NCBI RefSeq assembly: GCF_051200875.1
Contig: NZ_CP195191.1
Location: forward strand, 3,782,001-3,846,000
From: Pseudotabrizicola sp051200875
Lineage (GTDB): Bacteria > Pseudomonadota > Alphaproteobacteria > Rhodobacterales > Rhodobacteraceae
Direction: 5' to 3'
Length of the DNA stretch: 64,000 nucleotides
The notes below the pieces were generated by a model, which saw nothing but the letters and a program-made list of their open reading frames with translations, was not told the origin of the DNA and made no database searches. This document shows positions 7,763 through 16,689 of the stretch, piece by piece (within the stretch, counting starts at the first letter, position 1; each line of letters begins with the position of its first letter). The translations under genes were made by a program, and so were the position numbers.

Positions 7763-8935
7763 TTAGAACGGCAGGCCAGTGTAATTTTCCGAAAACAGCC
7801 TGCGAGCAGTTGGATTGTGGCGCAGTTGCGAAAGTTCGACCTGCTGCATCCGGCGGTCATAGCCGGTTTGATCTGGAAAACGATGGGTCATCATGGTCAT
7901 CGACCATGAAAACCGCATGGCCTGCCACACCCGCGCCAAGGCCGTTTGGCCATAGCCTGCCAAAAGATCATCGCGGTTGTCGCGGTAGTGGGCGATCAGG
8001 GCTTGCGACAGATAATGAACGTCCGAGGCGGCAAGGTTCAGCCCCTTTGCCCCGGTCGGCGGGACGATGTGCGTGGCATCCCCGCACAGGAACAGGGCGC
8101 CATATTGCATTGGTTCGCTGACAAAACTGCGGAGGGGCGCGATGCTTTTTTCGATGCTGGGGCCGGTCACCAAGCTGTCTGAGACAGTGCCGGGCAGGCG
8201 GCGTTTGAGTTCCTGCCAAAAGGCCTCGTCCGACCAGTCTTCGACACGATCTGTCAGGGGAACCTGAACGTAATAGCGCGACAACATGGGGTTTCGCATG
8301 GAGGCAAGCGCGAAGCCGCGTTCATGGTTTGCGTAAATCAGTTCCTGATGCACGGGTGGCGTCCGCGAAAGAACGCCAAGCCAGCCAAAGGGATAAATCT
8401 TTTCAAAGGCACGGCGTTTTTCGACGGGGATCGTGGTGCGGCTGATACCATGAAAGCCATCGCATCCGGCGATGTAGCGGCAATCAATCCGCTTGGTTTC
8501 GTCATTGTGGCGGAAGGTGACAGAGGGTGTGTCGGACAGCAGGTCGTGCAAGGCGACCTCTTCGACGCCGTGCAAGATGGTGGCCCCGGCTGCGTCCTGC
8601 GCCTGATAAAGGTCACGGGTGACCTCGGTCTGGCCATAGACCATCACGCGCTTGCCGCAGGTTTCCTGAAAGTCGATGTGAAGCAGGTCGTCGTCAGAGG
8701 AAAGCGCGCATCCGCTGTGCAGGATGCCTTCGCGGGCCATTCTGTCGCCCACGCCGGCACGGTTGAGAAGTTCGACGGTGCCCCATTCCAGAACGCCCGC
8801 CCGGATGCGCGAAAGCACATGGTCACGTGATTGTCGTTCAAGGATGACGGTTGAAATTCCGGCCCGCATCAGGAGTTGCGACAAAAGAAGTCCGGCCGGA
8901 CCTCCGCCGATAATGGCAACGTCTGTTTTCAACAC
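7763..8935 (-). CDS. pobA: 4-hydroxybenzoate 3-monooxygenase
   Basis: The 390-residue flavoprotein hydroxylates 4-hydroxybenzoate to protocatechuate with NAD(P)H and oxygen. The length equals that of PobA. Visible flavoprotein motifs are the Rossmann GGGPAG (about 10-15), the DG motif in YIAGCDGFHG (about 156-165), and the GD motif in LFLCGDATHIVPPTGAKG (about 282-299). It is the last gene of the pca block, 124 bp after pcaB on the same strand, and supplies substrate to PcaGH encoded upstream. No dedicated PobR is adjacent; PcaQ or the double-HTH LysR may control it. Confidence 0.95.
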   Translation of the reverse strand: MLKTDVAIIGGGPAGLLLSQLLMRAGISTVILERQSRDHVLSRIRAGVLEWGTVELLNRAGVGDRMAREGILHSGCALSSDDDLLHIDFQETCGKRVMVYGQTEVTRDLYQAQDAAGATILHGVEEVALHDLLSDTPSVTFRHNDETKRIDCRYIAGCDGFHGISRTTIPVEKRRAFEKIYPFGWLGVLSRTPPVHQELIYANHERGFALASMRNPMLSRYYVQVPLTDRVEDWSDEAFWQELKRRLPGTVSDSLVTGPSIEKSIAPLRSFVSEPMQYGALFLCGDATHIVPPTGAKGLNLAASDVHYLSQALIAHYRDNRDDLLAGYGQTALARVWQAMRFSWSMTMMTHRFPDQTGYDRRMQQVELSQLRHNPTARRLFSENYTGLPF

Positions 8936-9059
8936 TGTTCCCCCCGGTTTGCCCCTTCTCGGCTGGGCGATAGGCTAGGGTGGAAGGCCGATTGCGGCTA
9001 TCTGCCAGCCTATAAGAACACCGAGAAACGGTATAAGTTTTACAGTGCCGACAGGGCGG

Positions 9060-10376
9060 TCAAAGCCCGTCGGCAAAAGCGCGCGCCTCTGCCGGGGCTT
9101 GGCCAAGCCCTGCGGCTGCGACCTCTGTTTGCCAGTTCAGATCAGGAAAGCGGATTTGGGCAAGGTTGTGCAGGGCAAGCCCTTTTGCTTTTGCCTCGGC
9201 ACAGAGTTCTTTGACCACGGCTTGCGCCTCTGGGCGCGGGAGGCGGGTGGAAAGCGCGAAGCTGAGCGCCTCGGCATGGATGACGCCGTGATCTGTGTTC
9301 AGTTGCTGCGCCATGGCTTCGGGATTTGGCGTGAGTTTTTCGGCGCAATCGGCGGCAAGCTGGATCAGGCGGCTGAGCGAGTGGCAGAGTTGTGGAAGGG
9401 TCAGCCATTCGGTGAACCATGCCGCGCCGTCGCGTTGCTGGCGGTGAAGCCCTGCGCCCTGCAACATGGCGGCAAGGCCGATGACATGGCGCGACAGCGC
9501 GACCATGGCCGAGGGCGCGACGGGGTTTTGCTTTTGCGGCATGGTGGAGGACGCGCCGCCTTGGCCAAGAGAGACCTCGCCCAAGCCGGATTGGGTGAGA
9601 AGAAGCAGGTCTTCGCCCATCTTGCCAAGGTTTGCGGCAAGGCTGGCGGCCCAACCGGCAAGGTCAATGATGCCTGTGCGGTCGGAATGCCAGGAATGGC
9701 CGGGGTCAGACAGGCCAAGCGCCTTTGCCAAGGCGGCGCGGATGGCGGGGCCTTGGTCGCCCATGGCTGAAAGGGTGCCAGCGGCCCCGGAAAGCGAGAC
9801 GCGCTGGAGCTGCGGGCGGAGTGAGGCGAGCGCGGCGCGGCGGTCTTGCAGGGGGCGGCCCCAGCCGGCGGCGATGGCGCCAAAGCTGGTGGGGGTTGCG
9901 ATCTGGCCATAGGTGCGGGCGGCCATGGGCAGGTCGGCATGGGTTCGGGCCAGGTGGCGGAGGGCGGTGAGGGTGGTGGCCAGCCTAGCCTCCCAGATGT
10001 CGAAGAGACGGCGCAGAAGCAGGGCTTGGGCCGTGTCCATGATGTCTTGGCTGGTGGCGCCCCAATGCAGGTATTGCATCGGCTCGGGCGCCTCGGCGGC
10101 TTTGCGGAAGGCGGCCAGAAGTGCGGGGATCGGGACGCCGTTCTTTGCGGTCTCAGTGGCTAGGGCGGCGGGGTCGATCTGGACCTCGCGGCTGGCGCAG
10201 TCGATGAAGGCGGCGGCTTCGGCCGGGATCACGCCGAGTTCGCCCTGAACACGGGCGAGGGCGCCTTCGACCAGAAGCATGGCGCGCAAGGTGGAGGCGT
10301 CGCTGAGCAGGCGGGCGCAGTCGTCATCGCCCAGAAGCTGGCGGAAGATGGCGCTGTCGGCAGCGGCTGCGGGCAT
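9060..10376 (-). CDS. pcaB: 3-carboxy-cis,cis-muconate cycloisomerase
   Basis: The 438-residue protein belongs to the fumarase/aspartase superfamily. The signature loop GASSTMPQKQNPVAPSAM (about residues 277-294) carries the catalytic serine and confirms the fold, and an upstream LHWGATSQDIMDT segment (about 103-115) is the second substrate-binding region. It converts 3-carboxymuconate, the PcaGH product, to 4-carboxymuconolactone, which PcaC decarboxylates. It follows the BKACE gene by 79 bp and precedes pobA. The C-terminus (about 80 residues beyond the catalytic core) is longer than in short bacterial PcaB forms but common in the family. Confidence 0.94.
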   Translation of the reverse strand: MPAAAADSAIFRQLLGDDDCARLLSDASTLRAMLLVEGALARVQGELGVIPAEAAAFIDCASREVQIDPAALATETAKNGVPIPALLAAFRKAAEAPEPMQYLHWGATSQDIMDTAQALLLRRLFDIWEARLATTLTALRHLARTHADLPMAARTYGQIATPTSFGAIAAGWGRPLQDRRAALASLRPQLQRVSLSGAAGTLSAMGDQGPAIRAALAKALGLSDPGHSWHSDRTGIIDLAGWAASLAANLGKMGEDLLLLTQSGLGEVSLGQGGASSTMPQKQNPVAPSAMVALSRHVIGLAAMLQGAGLHRQQRDGAAWFTEWLTLPQLCHSLSRLIQLAADCAEKLTPNPEAMAQQLNTDHGVIHAEALSFALSTRLPRPEAQAVVKELCAEAKAKGLALHNLAQIRFPDLNWQTEVAAAGLGQAPAEARAFADGL

Positions 10377-10455
10377 GGGATTTCCTTTTCTGGGCGAAGA
10401 ACGGGGCCGGAATCGACAATTTCCGGCCCTGCGTCAACGGTCTTTGCCGGGGGCG

Positions 10456-11307
10456 TCAGGCAGGGTGGGCGAGCCCCAGAATGCTGCGGGCGGTTTTCCA
10501 ATCGGCCACTGGGCGGTTGTAGCGGTCGCAAAGATCGGTCACGCGTTTGACAAGGGCCGCGTTCGAGGGCGCAAGGGTGTTGCGGTCGATGCGGACGTTA
10601 TCCTCGAGCCCGGTGCGGGCATGACCGCCGGAAGACACAGCCCATTCGTTCAGGACGTATTGGTTGGGGCCAATCCCGGCGGCGCACCAGGCGGCATCGT
10701 CACCGAAAAGCCGTTTCACGGTGCGGATGTAGTAGTCAAACACATCGCGGTCGGCGGGCATCGCGTTTTTCACGCCCATGACGAACTGCACATAGGGGCG
10801 GTCGGTGATCTGGCCCGCTTTCCACATCTGATGGGCTTTCAGGATATGGCTGAGGTCGAAGGCCTCGATTTCCGGCTTTACCCCATATTTGACCATTTCC
10901 GACGCCAGCCAATCGACCAGATCCGGCGGGTTTTCATAAACGCGGGTGGGGAAGTTGTTCGACCCGACAGAAAGTGAGGCCATGTCGGGACGCAAGGGCA
11001 GCATCCCGCCACGCACCTGACCGGCACCAGAGCGCCCGCCGGTGGAAAGCTGGACGATCATGCCGGGGCAATGCTTTTCCAAGCCTTCTTTCAGCCGCGC
11101 AAAACGCTCGGGGTCGCTGGTCGGCTTGCCCTCATCGTCGCGCACATGGCAATGCGCGATGGTTGCGCCAGCCTCAAAGGCCTCTTGCGTGCTTTCCACC
11201 TGTTCCGCGATGGTGATCGGCACGGCTGGATTGTTTTCCTTGGTGGGCAAGGATCCGGTGATGGCCACGCAGATGATGCAGGGGCCCATAGCGGTCGTTT
11301 CGGTCAT
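10456..11307 (-). CDS. Beta-keto acid cleavage enzyme (BKACE, former DUF849)
   Basis: The 283-residue TIM-barrel protein has the BKACE zinc motif HCHVRDDEG (about 48-56) and the LSTGGRSG loop (about 84-91). Family members condense a beta-keto acid with acetyl-CoA and release acetoacetate plus a shortened acyl-CoA. The gene starts three bases after the pcaG stop, inside the pca operon. With beta-ketoadipate, the end product of PcaD, the reaction would give succinyl-CoA and acetoacetate, so it could replace the CoA transferase (PcaIJ) and thiolase (PcaF), which are absent from the window. Family call is firm; the beta-ketoadipate substrate is inferred from position. Confidence 0.9.
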   Translation of the reverse strand: MTETTAMGPCIICVAITGSLPTKENNPAVPITIAEQVESTQEAFEAGATIAHCHVRDDEGKPTSDPERFARLKEGLEKHCPGMIVQLSTGGRSGAGQVRGGMLPLRPDMASLSVGSNNFPTRVYENPPDLVDWLASEMVKYGVKPEIEAFDLSHILKAHQMWKAGQITDRPYVQFVMGVKNAMPADRDVFDYYIRTVKRLFGDDAAWCAAGIGPNQYVLNEWAVSSGGHARTGLEDNVRIDRNTLAPSNAALVKRVTDLCDRYNRPVADWKTARSILGLAHPA

Positions 11308-11310
11308 CGC

Positions 11311-11922
11311 TTACACATCCATGAAGACGGTCTCGCCATCGCCTTGCAGGCGGATGTCGAAACGATAGCTGCCGGGGCCGGTCTTGCGGGCCAGAAGCGT
11401 GGCGCGGCGGTCGACCTGCTCGATCAGGTTCATCACCGGATCGGCGCTGTTGTCTTCGTCTTCGAAATAGAGGCGGGTGTTTAAGCCGATATTGATGCCG
11501 CGGGAGACGAGCCAGAGCGAGATATGCGGCGCCATAATGCGGCCATTGCGGCCCATGACGCAGCCGGGCTTGATGGTCTCAAGGCTCCACAGACCGGTGT
11601 CGAAATCGGTGATGATCCGGCCCCAACCGCGAAAACCCTTGGCGACCTGATCAAAGCGCGGGTCTTCGGGATGCGGATATATGCCGTTGGCATCGGCCTG
11701 CCATGCCTCGATCAGCACGTCTTTGACCGGGGCGCCGGTGCCATCGTAGACGATGCCTTCGATCCGGATACGTTCGCCGGGGGCATCGGGGCCAGCCAGA
11801 TCGCGGCCCAGTTCCTGACGGTAGATGTCAAAGCCGGCCGCACCGGGGGCAAGCCCGATATGGACATAAGGCCCAGCCGTTTGCGAAGCGGATTCTTTCA
11901 GATAATTCAGCGATTGCGGCAT
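11311..11922 (-). CDS. pcaG: Protocatechuate 3,4-dioxygenase, alpha subunit
   Basis: Starting at the ATG at 11922 (MPQSLNYLKES...) the product is 203 residues, the usual alpha-subunit size. It has the QTAGPYVHIGL start and the beta-sandwich core with IEAWQADANG (about 70-79) typical of intradiol dioxygenases; the alpha chain does not carry the iron. With PcaH it opens the ring of protocatechuate between the hydroxyls. The start lies two bases after the pcaH stop. The longer open frame upstream is out-of-frame pcaH sequence and was discarded. Confidence 0.95.
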   Translation of the reverse strand: MPQSLNYLKESASQTAGPYVHIGLAPGAAGFDIYRQELGRDLAGPDAPGERIRIEGIVYDGTGAPVKDVLIEAWQADANGIYPHPEDPRFDQVAKGFRGWGRIITDFDTGLWSLETIKPGCVMGRNGRIMAPHISLWLVSRGINIGLNTRLYFEDEDNSADPVMNLIEQVDRRATLLARKTGPGSYRFDIRLQGDGETVFMDV

Positions 11923-11924
11923 GA

Positions 11925-12647
11925 TCAGTTTCCTTCCAGCCGGTTTTCGAACATCGTCGAGCGGCGACCGCGCAGCACGATGTCGAACTTGTAGGCAAGG
12001 CAATCCAGCGGGATCGCCGCGTTCATATCCAAGGGCGCGATCAACTGGTCGATGGCGCGGGGATCGGGGATCGTATTGACGATCGGACATTGCCGGATCA
12101 GCGGGTCGCCTTCGAAATACATCTGGGTGATCAGGCGCTGCGAGAAGGCGGAGCCGAAGACCGAAACATGGATATGGGCGGGGCGCCAGTTGTTGACCCA
12201 GTTGCGCCAGGGATAGGCCCCGGGTTTGATCGTGCGGAAATAGTAGAACCCGTTTTCATCGGTGAGGGTGCGCCCGCATCCGCCAAAATTGGGGTCAACT
12301 GGGGCAAGGTAGGTGTCTTTCTTGTGCCGGTAACGCCCACCTGCATTGGCTTGCCAGATCTCGACCAGCGTTTTCGGCACAGGGCGGCCATTTTCATCCA
12401 GCACCCGGCCATGAACGATGATGCGTTCGCCAATCGGATCGCCGGTCTTGGCGTAGTTCTTGATCAGGTCATTGTCGATCGGGTCGATGTCTGAATGGCC
12501 AAAGGTTGGGCCGGTGATTTCCGACATGGACCCCTGAAGCGACAGCATCGCAAGACGTGGGCTGCGGGCGACGGTGGTCTTGTAATTCTCTGCATAGGCG
12601 GGCGGCTGCCACAGGCGGTCGCGCTGATAAAACTCGGCGGGTTTCAT
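11925..12647 (-). CDS. pcaH: Protocatechuate 3,4-dioxygenase, beta subunit
   Basis: The 240-residue product starts at 12647, overlapping the pcaC stop by four bases (ATGA), with AGGAAAAA upstream. It carries the non-haem iron of the enzyme. The four expected ligands are visible: Tyr in GGRYRHKKD (about 108), Tyr in GAYPWRNW (about 148), and the two His of RPAHIHVSV (about 160-164). Together with PcaG it forms the (alpha-beta)n intradiol dioxygenase. Gene order pcaC-pcaH-pcaG with tight spacing shows translational coupling. Confidence 0.96.
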   Translation of the reverse strand: MKPAEFYQRDRLWQPPAYAENYKTTVARSPRLAMLSLQGSMSEITGPTFGHSDIDPIDNDLIKNYAKTGDPIGERIIVHGRVLDENGRPVPKTLVEIWQANAGGRYRHKKDTYLAPVDPNFGGCGRTLTDENGFYYFRTIKPGAYPWRNWVNNWRPAHIHVSVFGSAFSQRLITQMYFEGDPLIRQCPIVNTIPDPRAIDQLIAPLDMNAAIPLDCLAYKFDIVLRGRRSTMFENRLEGN

Positions 12648-13039
12648 TTTTCCTCCCCGGCGCTTGTGGTCGCCATTTCGGCGAAAGTCTCTTTTGCAAT
12701 CTTGATGGCATGGTTGGCGCGTGGCACGCCAGCATAGATGGCAACGTGCATCAACGCCTCCATCACATCGGATTCCGTGGCCCCCGTGTTGCGGGTGGCG
12801 CGGATATGCATGGCCAGTTCGTGATCGTTCCCCAACCCGGCCAGCAAGGCGATGGTCAACATGCTGCGTTCGCGCAGCGAGATGGTGTCGCGGGCCCAGA
12901 CATGGCCCCATGCGGCATCTGTGATCAGGGCCTGAAAGGGGGTGTCGAAATCGGTTTTGGCAGCCTCGGCGCGGTTGACATGGGCATCGCCCAAGACGCT
13001 GCGGCGGATGGCCATGCCCTTGGTGGCAAAGTCAGACAT
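12644..13039 (-). CDS. pcaC: 4-carboxymuconolactone decarboxylase
   Basis: The 131-residue helical protein is a full-length member of the carboxymuconolactone decarboxylase/AhpD superfamily. The family core is seen in DAAWGHVWARDTISLRERSM (about 42-61) and in EAAKTDFDTPFQ near the start. It decarboxylates 4-carboxymuconolactone to beta-ketoadipate enol-lactone. The start overlaps the end of pcaD by eight bases and the stop overlaps pcaH by four, so pcaD-C-H-G are co-translated. Confidence 0.95.
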   Translation of the reverse strand: MSDFATKGMAIRRSVLGDAHVNRAEAAKTDFDTPFQALITDAAWGHVWARDTISLRERSMLTIALLAGLGNDHELAMHIRATRNTGATESDVMEALMHVAIYAGVPRANHAIKIAKETFAEMATTSAGEEK

Positions 13040-13817
13040 GGGAGTGAGCCTTCAGGAACGGGGACAGGATGGCCGCATAGGCGGCGGGGGTTTCGACGCA
13101 GGGCAGGTGGCCCGCGCCGGGGATGCAATGGTAGGCCGCGCCTTGGATCAGGTCGGCCGTGGCCTTGACGATTTCAGGGGGCGAGGCGCCATCGGCGCTG
13201 CCGGCGATGACAAGGGTGGGCAGGGTGAGGTTGCGCGTGGCCTTGGTCTGGTCGGCGGTGGCAAGGGCGGCGCAGGCGGCGGTGTATCCCTTTGCCGGGG
13301 TTCGGGTCAGCATGTTGCGCCACAGGGCAAGTTCGGGTGTGGCGCGGAAGGTCGGCGCGAACCAGCGTTCCATGACCGAATCCGCGATATGGGCAAGGCC
13401 GTGGTCGACGACGGCGTTGATGCGGTCTTGCCAGCTTTGCGCGGTGCCAAGTTTGGCGGCGGTGTTTGACAGGACAAGGGCGCGCAGAAGATCGGGGCGG
13501 CGGGCGGCGACGCATTGGCCGATCATGCCGCCGATGGAGAGGCCGACGAAGGTGACAGGTCCGCGGGCGACATGTTCGATCACGGCGATGGCGTCCTCGG
13601 CATGGTCGTTGATCTGGCTGCCGCCGCCAAGGTCAGACAGGCCGTGGCCGCGCTTGTCATAGCGGATGTAGCGCAGGTCTTGGGGAAGAAGCGGCAAAAG
13701 CGCATCCCAAAGCCGCAGGTCGGTTCCAAGGGAGTTCGCGAAGACCACGGCGGGGGCCGTTTCGGGGCCATCAACGCGGATGTGAAGCTGGCCGAAGGGG
13801 CGTGTCAGGGCTTGCAT
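13032..13817 (-). CDS. pcaD: 3-oxoadipate enol-lactonase
   Basis: From the ATG at 13817 (MQALTRPFGQL...) the product is 261 residues, an alpha/beta hydrolase. The nucleophile elbow GLSIGG (about 95-100) and the catalytic His in AGHLPCVE (about 238-245) are present. It hydrolyses the enol-lactone to beta-ketoadipate. It is first in the minus-strand pca operon, divergent from pcaQ, with about 77 bp between the two starts. GAGGAGACACC just before the ATG supplies the ribosome site. A longer in-frame extension to 13871 would run over the promoter and was rejected. Confidence 0.94.
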   Translation of the reverse strand: MQALTRPFGQLHIRVDGPETAPAVVFANSLGTDLRLWDALLPLLPQDLRYIRYDKRGHGLSDLGGGSQINDHAEDAIAVIEHVARGPVTFVGLSIGGMIGQCVAARRPDLLRALVLSNTAAKLGTAQSWQDRINAVVDHGLAHIADSVMERWFAPTFRATPELALWRNMLTRTPAKGYTAACAALATADQTKATRNLTLPTLVIAGSADGASPPEIVKATADLIQGAAYHCIPGAGHLPCVETPAAYAAILSPFLKAHSHV

Positions 13818-13886
13818 GGTGTCTCCTCTTTCACATAACTTAATTGATAGGAATTTCGCTGGATAATGCAAAATTGGCCGAAAACG

Positions 13887-13902
13887 ATAATCATATGATT
13901 AT
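13887..13902. promoter_or_regulatory. Perfect 16-bp palindrome at the pcaQ start
   Basis: ATAATCATATGATTAT is a perfect inverted repeat overlapping the first codons of pcaQ, in the pcaD-pcaQ divergent region. A bound protein here would interfere with pcaQ expression. It may be an autoregulatory PcaQ site or a start-site coincidence in AT-rich DNA. Confidence 0.4.
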
Positions 13903-14815
13903 GCACCAGGCGGTGAAGCTGCGCCATATCCGGGCGTTTCTGGATATTGCGACCGAGGGGTCGCTGACGGCGGTGGCGCGGCGGCATGGGATCACGCAGC
14001 CCGCGTTGAGCCGGACCTTGGCGGAATTGGAGGAATTGCTGGGGACGGTTCTGTTTCGGCGCGAAAAGCGGCGACTGATCCTGACCGAAGAGGGGGCCTT
14101 GTTCCGGCGCCATGCCAGTGTGGCGCTGCAATCCTTGGATGCCGGGGCGGCGGCCTTGCGTCCGGGGCAGGGGGGTGGGTCGATACAGGTGGGGATCTTG
14201 CCAACGGCGGCGTCGCGGCTCTTTCCGGCAGTTGCCTTGCGGTTTCACGAGGTCGCGCCAGAGACTGTGCTGAAGATAGAAACGGGCCCGCATTCCTATT
14301 TGCTGCGCTTGCTGCGCGAGGGGGGGATTGATGTGATGATCGGGCGGTTGCCGGCCTCGGAGCATATGGCGGGCCTGTCCTTTGACCACCTTTACGAAGA
14401 AGAGGTGGTTCTGGTGGCGCGGGCGGGGCATCCCTTGGCGGCAGAGGAGCCGCGCGTGGTCTTGGCGCAATCGGATGTGATCTTGCCGACAGAGGGCGCG
14501 TTGATCCGCCGTAGGGTCGAGGATTATCTGGCAAGCCTTGGTCTGCCCGCGCTGCGCCCGGCGTTCGAGACGGTGGCTTTGGCCGTGGGGCGGGGCATTC
14601 TGGCGGGATCGGATGCCGTCTGGTTCATTTCACGCGGGGTGGTGGCCGAGGAATTGGATCGGGGGGCGATGATCGAAATTCCGACAGGCGTGCGGTTTCT
14701 ATCCGGGGCCGTCGGCATCACGCGGCGCCAATCGGCGCGGCCCGTCGCGGGGTTGGAATTGTTGATGCGCTTGTGTCACGAGGTTCAGGCGCAGGAAGGG
14801 ACGCCCCGAACTTAA
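13895..14815 (+). CDS. pcaQ: LysR-type regulator of the protocatechuate genes
   Basis: The product is 306 residues from the ATG at 13895 (a second ATG, two codons on, at 13901 is equally possible). The N-terminal winged HTH (about 8-66: GSLTAVARRHGITQPALSRTLAEL) and effector domain are standard for LysR proteins, and divergent placement next to pcaDCHGB is the classic alphaproteobacterial pcaQ arrangement. PcaQ activates the pca operon, usually with a beta-ketoadipate pathway intermediate. Its stop overlaps the stop of quiC on the opposite strand (TTAA), so the two genes converge tail to tail with no terminator between them. Confidence 0.92.
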   Translation: MIMHQAVKLRHIRAFLDIATEGSLTAVARRHGITQPALSRTLAELEELLGTVLFRREKRRLILTEEGALFRRHASVALQSLDAGAAALRPGQGGGSIQVGILPTAASRLFPAVALRFHEVAPETVLKIETGPHSYLLRLLREGGIDVMIGRLPASEHMAGLSFDHLYEEEVVLVARAGHPLAAEEPRVVLAQSDVILPTEGALIRRRVEDYLASLGLPALRPAFETVALAVGRGILAGSDAVWFISRGVVAEELDRGAMIEIPTGVRFLSGAVGITRRQSARPVAGLELLMRLCHEVQAQEGTPRT

Positions 14816-16689
14816 TAGCGGGGCATCCCTGCCGGACGGGTTGAGCGTTTCTGTGCAGCGATGCGGAAAGGTGCATTGGGCGCGCCATAGCCCTGATAGT
14901 TCGATTGTCGCTGAACGATTTCGAAAAAGATGCCGTCGGCGCGCGGGGCGGAATACAGCTGGAAGAACTGGCCCCCGGCATCTTCGTCATAGAGGACATT
15001 CGCGGCCTTCATCCGGGCCACAAGGGCGGGGTCAAGGCCAAAGCGGGCCTCGACATCGGTGTAGTAATTCGCGCCGATTTGCAGGAAGGGGAAGCCTCGC
15101 TTAGAAAGCTCAGCAGCGGTTTGAAAGATGTCATCGCTGGCGAAGGCGATATGTTGGACCGAGGCGCCGAAACTTTCTTCGATGAAACGGCCTGCAAGGG
15201 TGCGTCGGGCTTCGGCCCCGTTCAGGGTGACGCGCAACCCGCCTGATTGCACGGCTTGGCTGCGGACAAGGCCATCGGGGTCGATCACATCCACCATCGG
15301 GGCTTTGGTCGCACCAAAGATGGAGTTGTAGAACAAGGCCCAGCTGAGCATTTCGTCATAGGGCATGGTCTGGCCGATATGGTCGATCCGGGTCAGGCCC
15401 GCGCCGGTGGCGGTTGCGCCGCTGCGGAAATCGACGTCCCAGATCTTGCCCAGACCCGCACCGGTGTCGAGCAGACGCAGAACGCTGCCGCCCACACCGC
15501 GAATGGCGGGAATCTCCAACTCTTCGGCCCGATGTGCCTGTTGGTGGGGTTGTGCCAAGAGCGCGGTGGCGCGGTCATGTGCAGCCTTGGCATCGGGAAC
15601 GAGCAGGGCGATTTCGGAAACGGTCGTCCCGTGGGCGACGTAAGAGGTATGGGCAAAGCCTTCGCTGTCGGTATTCACCAACAGGTTTATGCCGCCCTGG
15701 CGCCAAAGCGAAACGGGCTTTGACACATGGCCCCCAGCCCGTTCAAAACCCGTGGCCTGCAACAGGATTTCAAGCGAGGGGGCTTCTTGAGGTGCTGTGG
15801 CGAATTCGATGAATTCAATGCCCGTGACCGACGTAGGGGCCGGGAAGGCGGGCAGGTCTACGGACAGGTTCGGCTCGGTCCGGCGGACCTGATCCATCAG
15901 AGCAATCAGGCTGCGGTGGCCGTCGCGGGCGACCAGCCGGGGCAGGCCTGCGCGGAACTGGTCATTGAAAATCTCAAGGCTGAGCGGGCCGGAATATCCG
16001 GTCGCGGCAACTGCGCGCATGAAACCCGTGACATCAAGATCGCCTTCGCCGGGCATGTTGCGGAAGTGGCGCGACCAATAGAGCAGGTCCATCTCGATGG
16101 CGGGCGCGTCGGCCAGTTGAACGAAAAAGATCTTGTCGCCCGGAATCCGGCGGATGGTTTCAGGGTCAATCTTGCGGCCCAGCGTGTGAAAGCTGTCAAG
16201 GATCAGGCCGACATTGTCATGGTCGGCGCGGCGCACGACTTCCCACGCGTCGCGGTGATCGTTCACATGGCGACCCCAGCACAGCGCCTCGAACCCCACG
16301 CGCACGCCATGAGATTTCGCCAGATCGCCGAGTTCGTTGAAATCTGCCGCCATGCGGTCGATGCCGCCCATGGCGGCGGGATGGACAGACGAGCAGACCA
16401 GAACCAGATCGGTGCCAAGCTGGTTCATCAGGTCGAACTTGCGGGCGGCACGGGCAAAGGCGCGGCTGCGGTGGGGTTCTGGCAGTCCCTCGAAATCGCG
16501 GAAGGGCTGGAAAAGGGTGATGGTCAGGCCGGCATCGCGGACCATCTGGCCCACCTCTTGCGGGGTGAAATCCGAGGCGAGGAAATCTTGTTCGAAAATC
16601 TCGATGCCATCAAAGCCTGCCGCGGCAATCGCTTCGAGCTTTTGCGTGAAGGTTCCCGAGATCGAGACTGTGGCAATCGAGGTTTTCAT
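14812..16689 (-). CDS. quiC: 3-dehydroshikimate dehydratase, two-domain (TIM barrel plus HPPD-like)
   Basis: From the ATG at 16689 the product is 625 residues. The N-terminal half (about 1-280) is a xylose-isomerase-like TIM barrel beginning MKTSIATVSISGTF and containing GFEALCWGRHVNDH; the C-terminal half (about 300-620) is a VOC/4-hydroxyphenylpyruvate dioxygenase-like domain (RIDHIGQTMPYDEM, FGASVQHIAFASDDI). This fusion is the known QuiC/QsuB-type enzyme that dehydrates 3-dehydroshikimate to protocatechuate. A TGATG overlap with the aroE-like gene couples it to the upstream transporter genes. It links quinate/shikimate uptake to the adjacent pca genes. A longer frame to 16764 is aroE sequence. 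Confidence 0.92.
   Translation of the reverse strand: MKTSIATVSISGTFTQKLEAIAAAGFDGIEIFEQDFLASDFTPQEVGQMVRDAGLTITLFQPFRDFEGLPEPHRSRAFARAARKFDLMNQLGTDLVLVCSSVHPAAMGGIDRMAADFNELGDLAKSHGVRVGFEALCWGRHVNDHRDAWEVVRRADHDNVGLILDSFHTLGRKIDPETIRRIPGDKIFFVQLADAPAIEMDLLYWSRHFRNMPGEGDLDVTGFMRAVAATGYSGPLSLEIFNDQFRAGLPRLVARDGHRSLIALMDQVRRTEPNLSVDLPAFPAPTSVTGIEFIEFATAPQEAPSLEILLQATGFERAGGHVSKPVSLWRQGGINLLVNTDSEGFAHTSYVAHGTTVSEIALLVPDAKAAHDRATALLAQPHQQAHRAEELEIPAIRGVGGSVLRLLDTGAGLGKIWDVDFRSGATATGAGLTRIDHIGQTMPYDEMLSWALFYNSIFGATKAPMVDVIDPDGLVRSQAVQSGGLRVTLNGAEARRTLAGRFIEESFGASVQHIAFASDDIFQTAAELSKRGFPFLQIGANYYTDVEARFGLDPALVARMKAANVLYDEDAGGQFFQLYSAPRADGIFFEIVQRQSNYQGYGAPNAPFRIAAQKRSTRPAGMPRY

Noticed and set aside
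12648..12911. 88-codon extension upstream of pcaH
   Set aside because: It overlaps pcaC in another frame and has no similarity; the ATG at 12647 has an ATGA overlap and an AGGAAAAA site.
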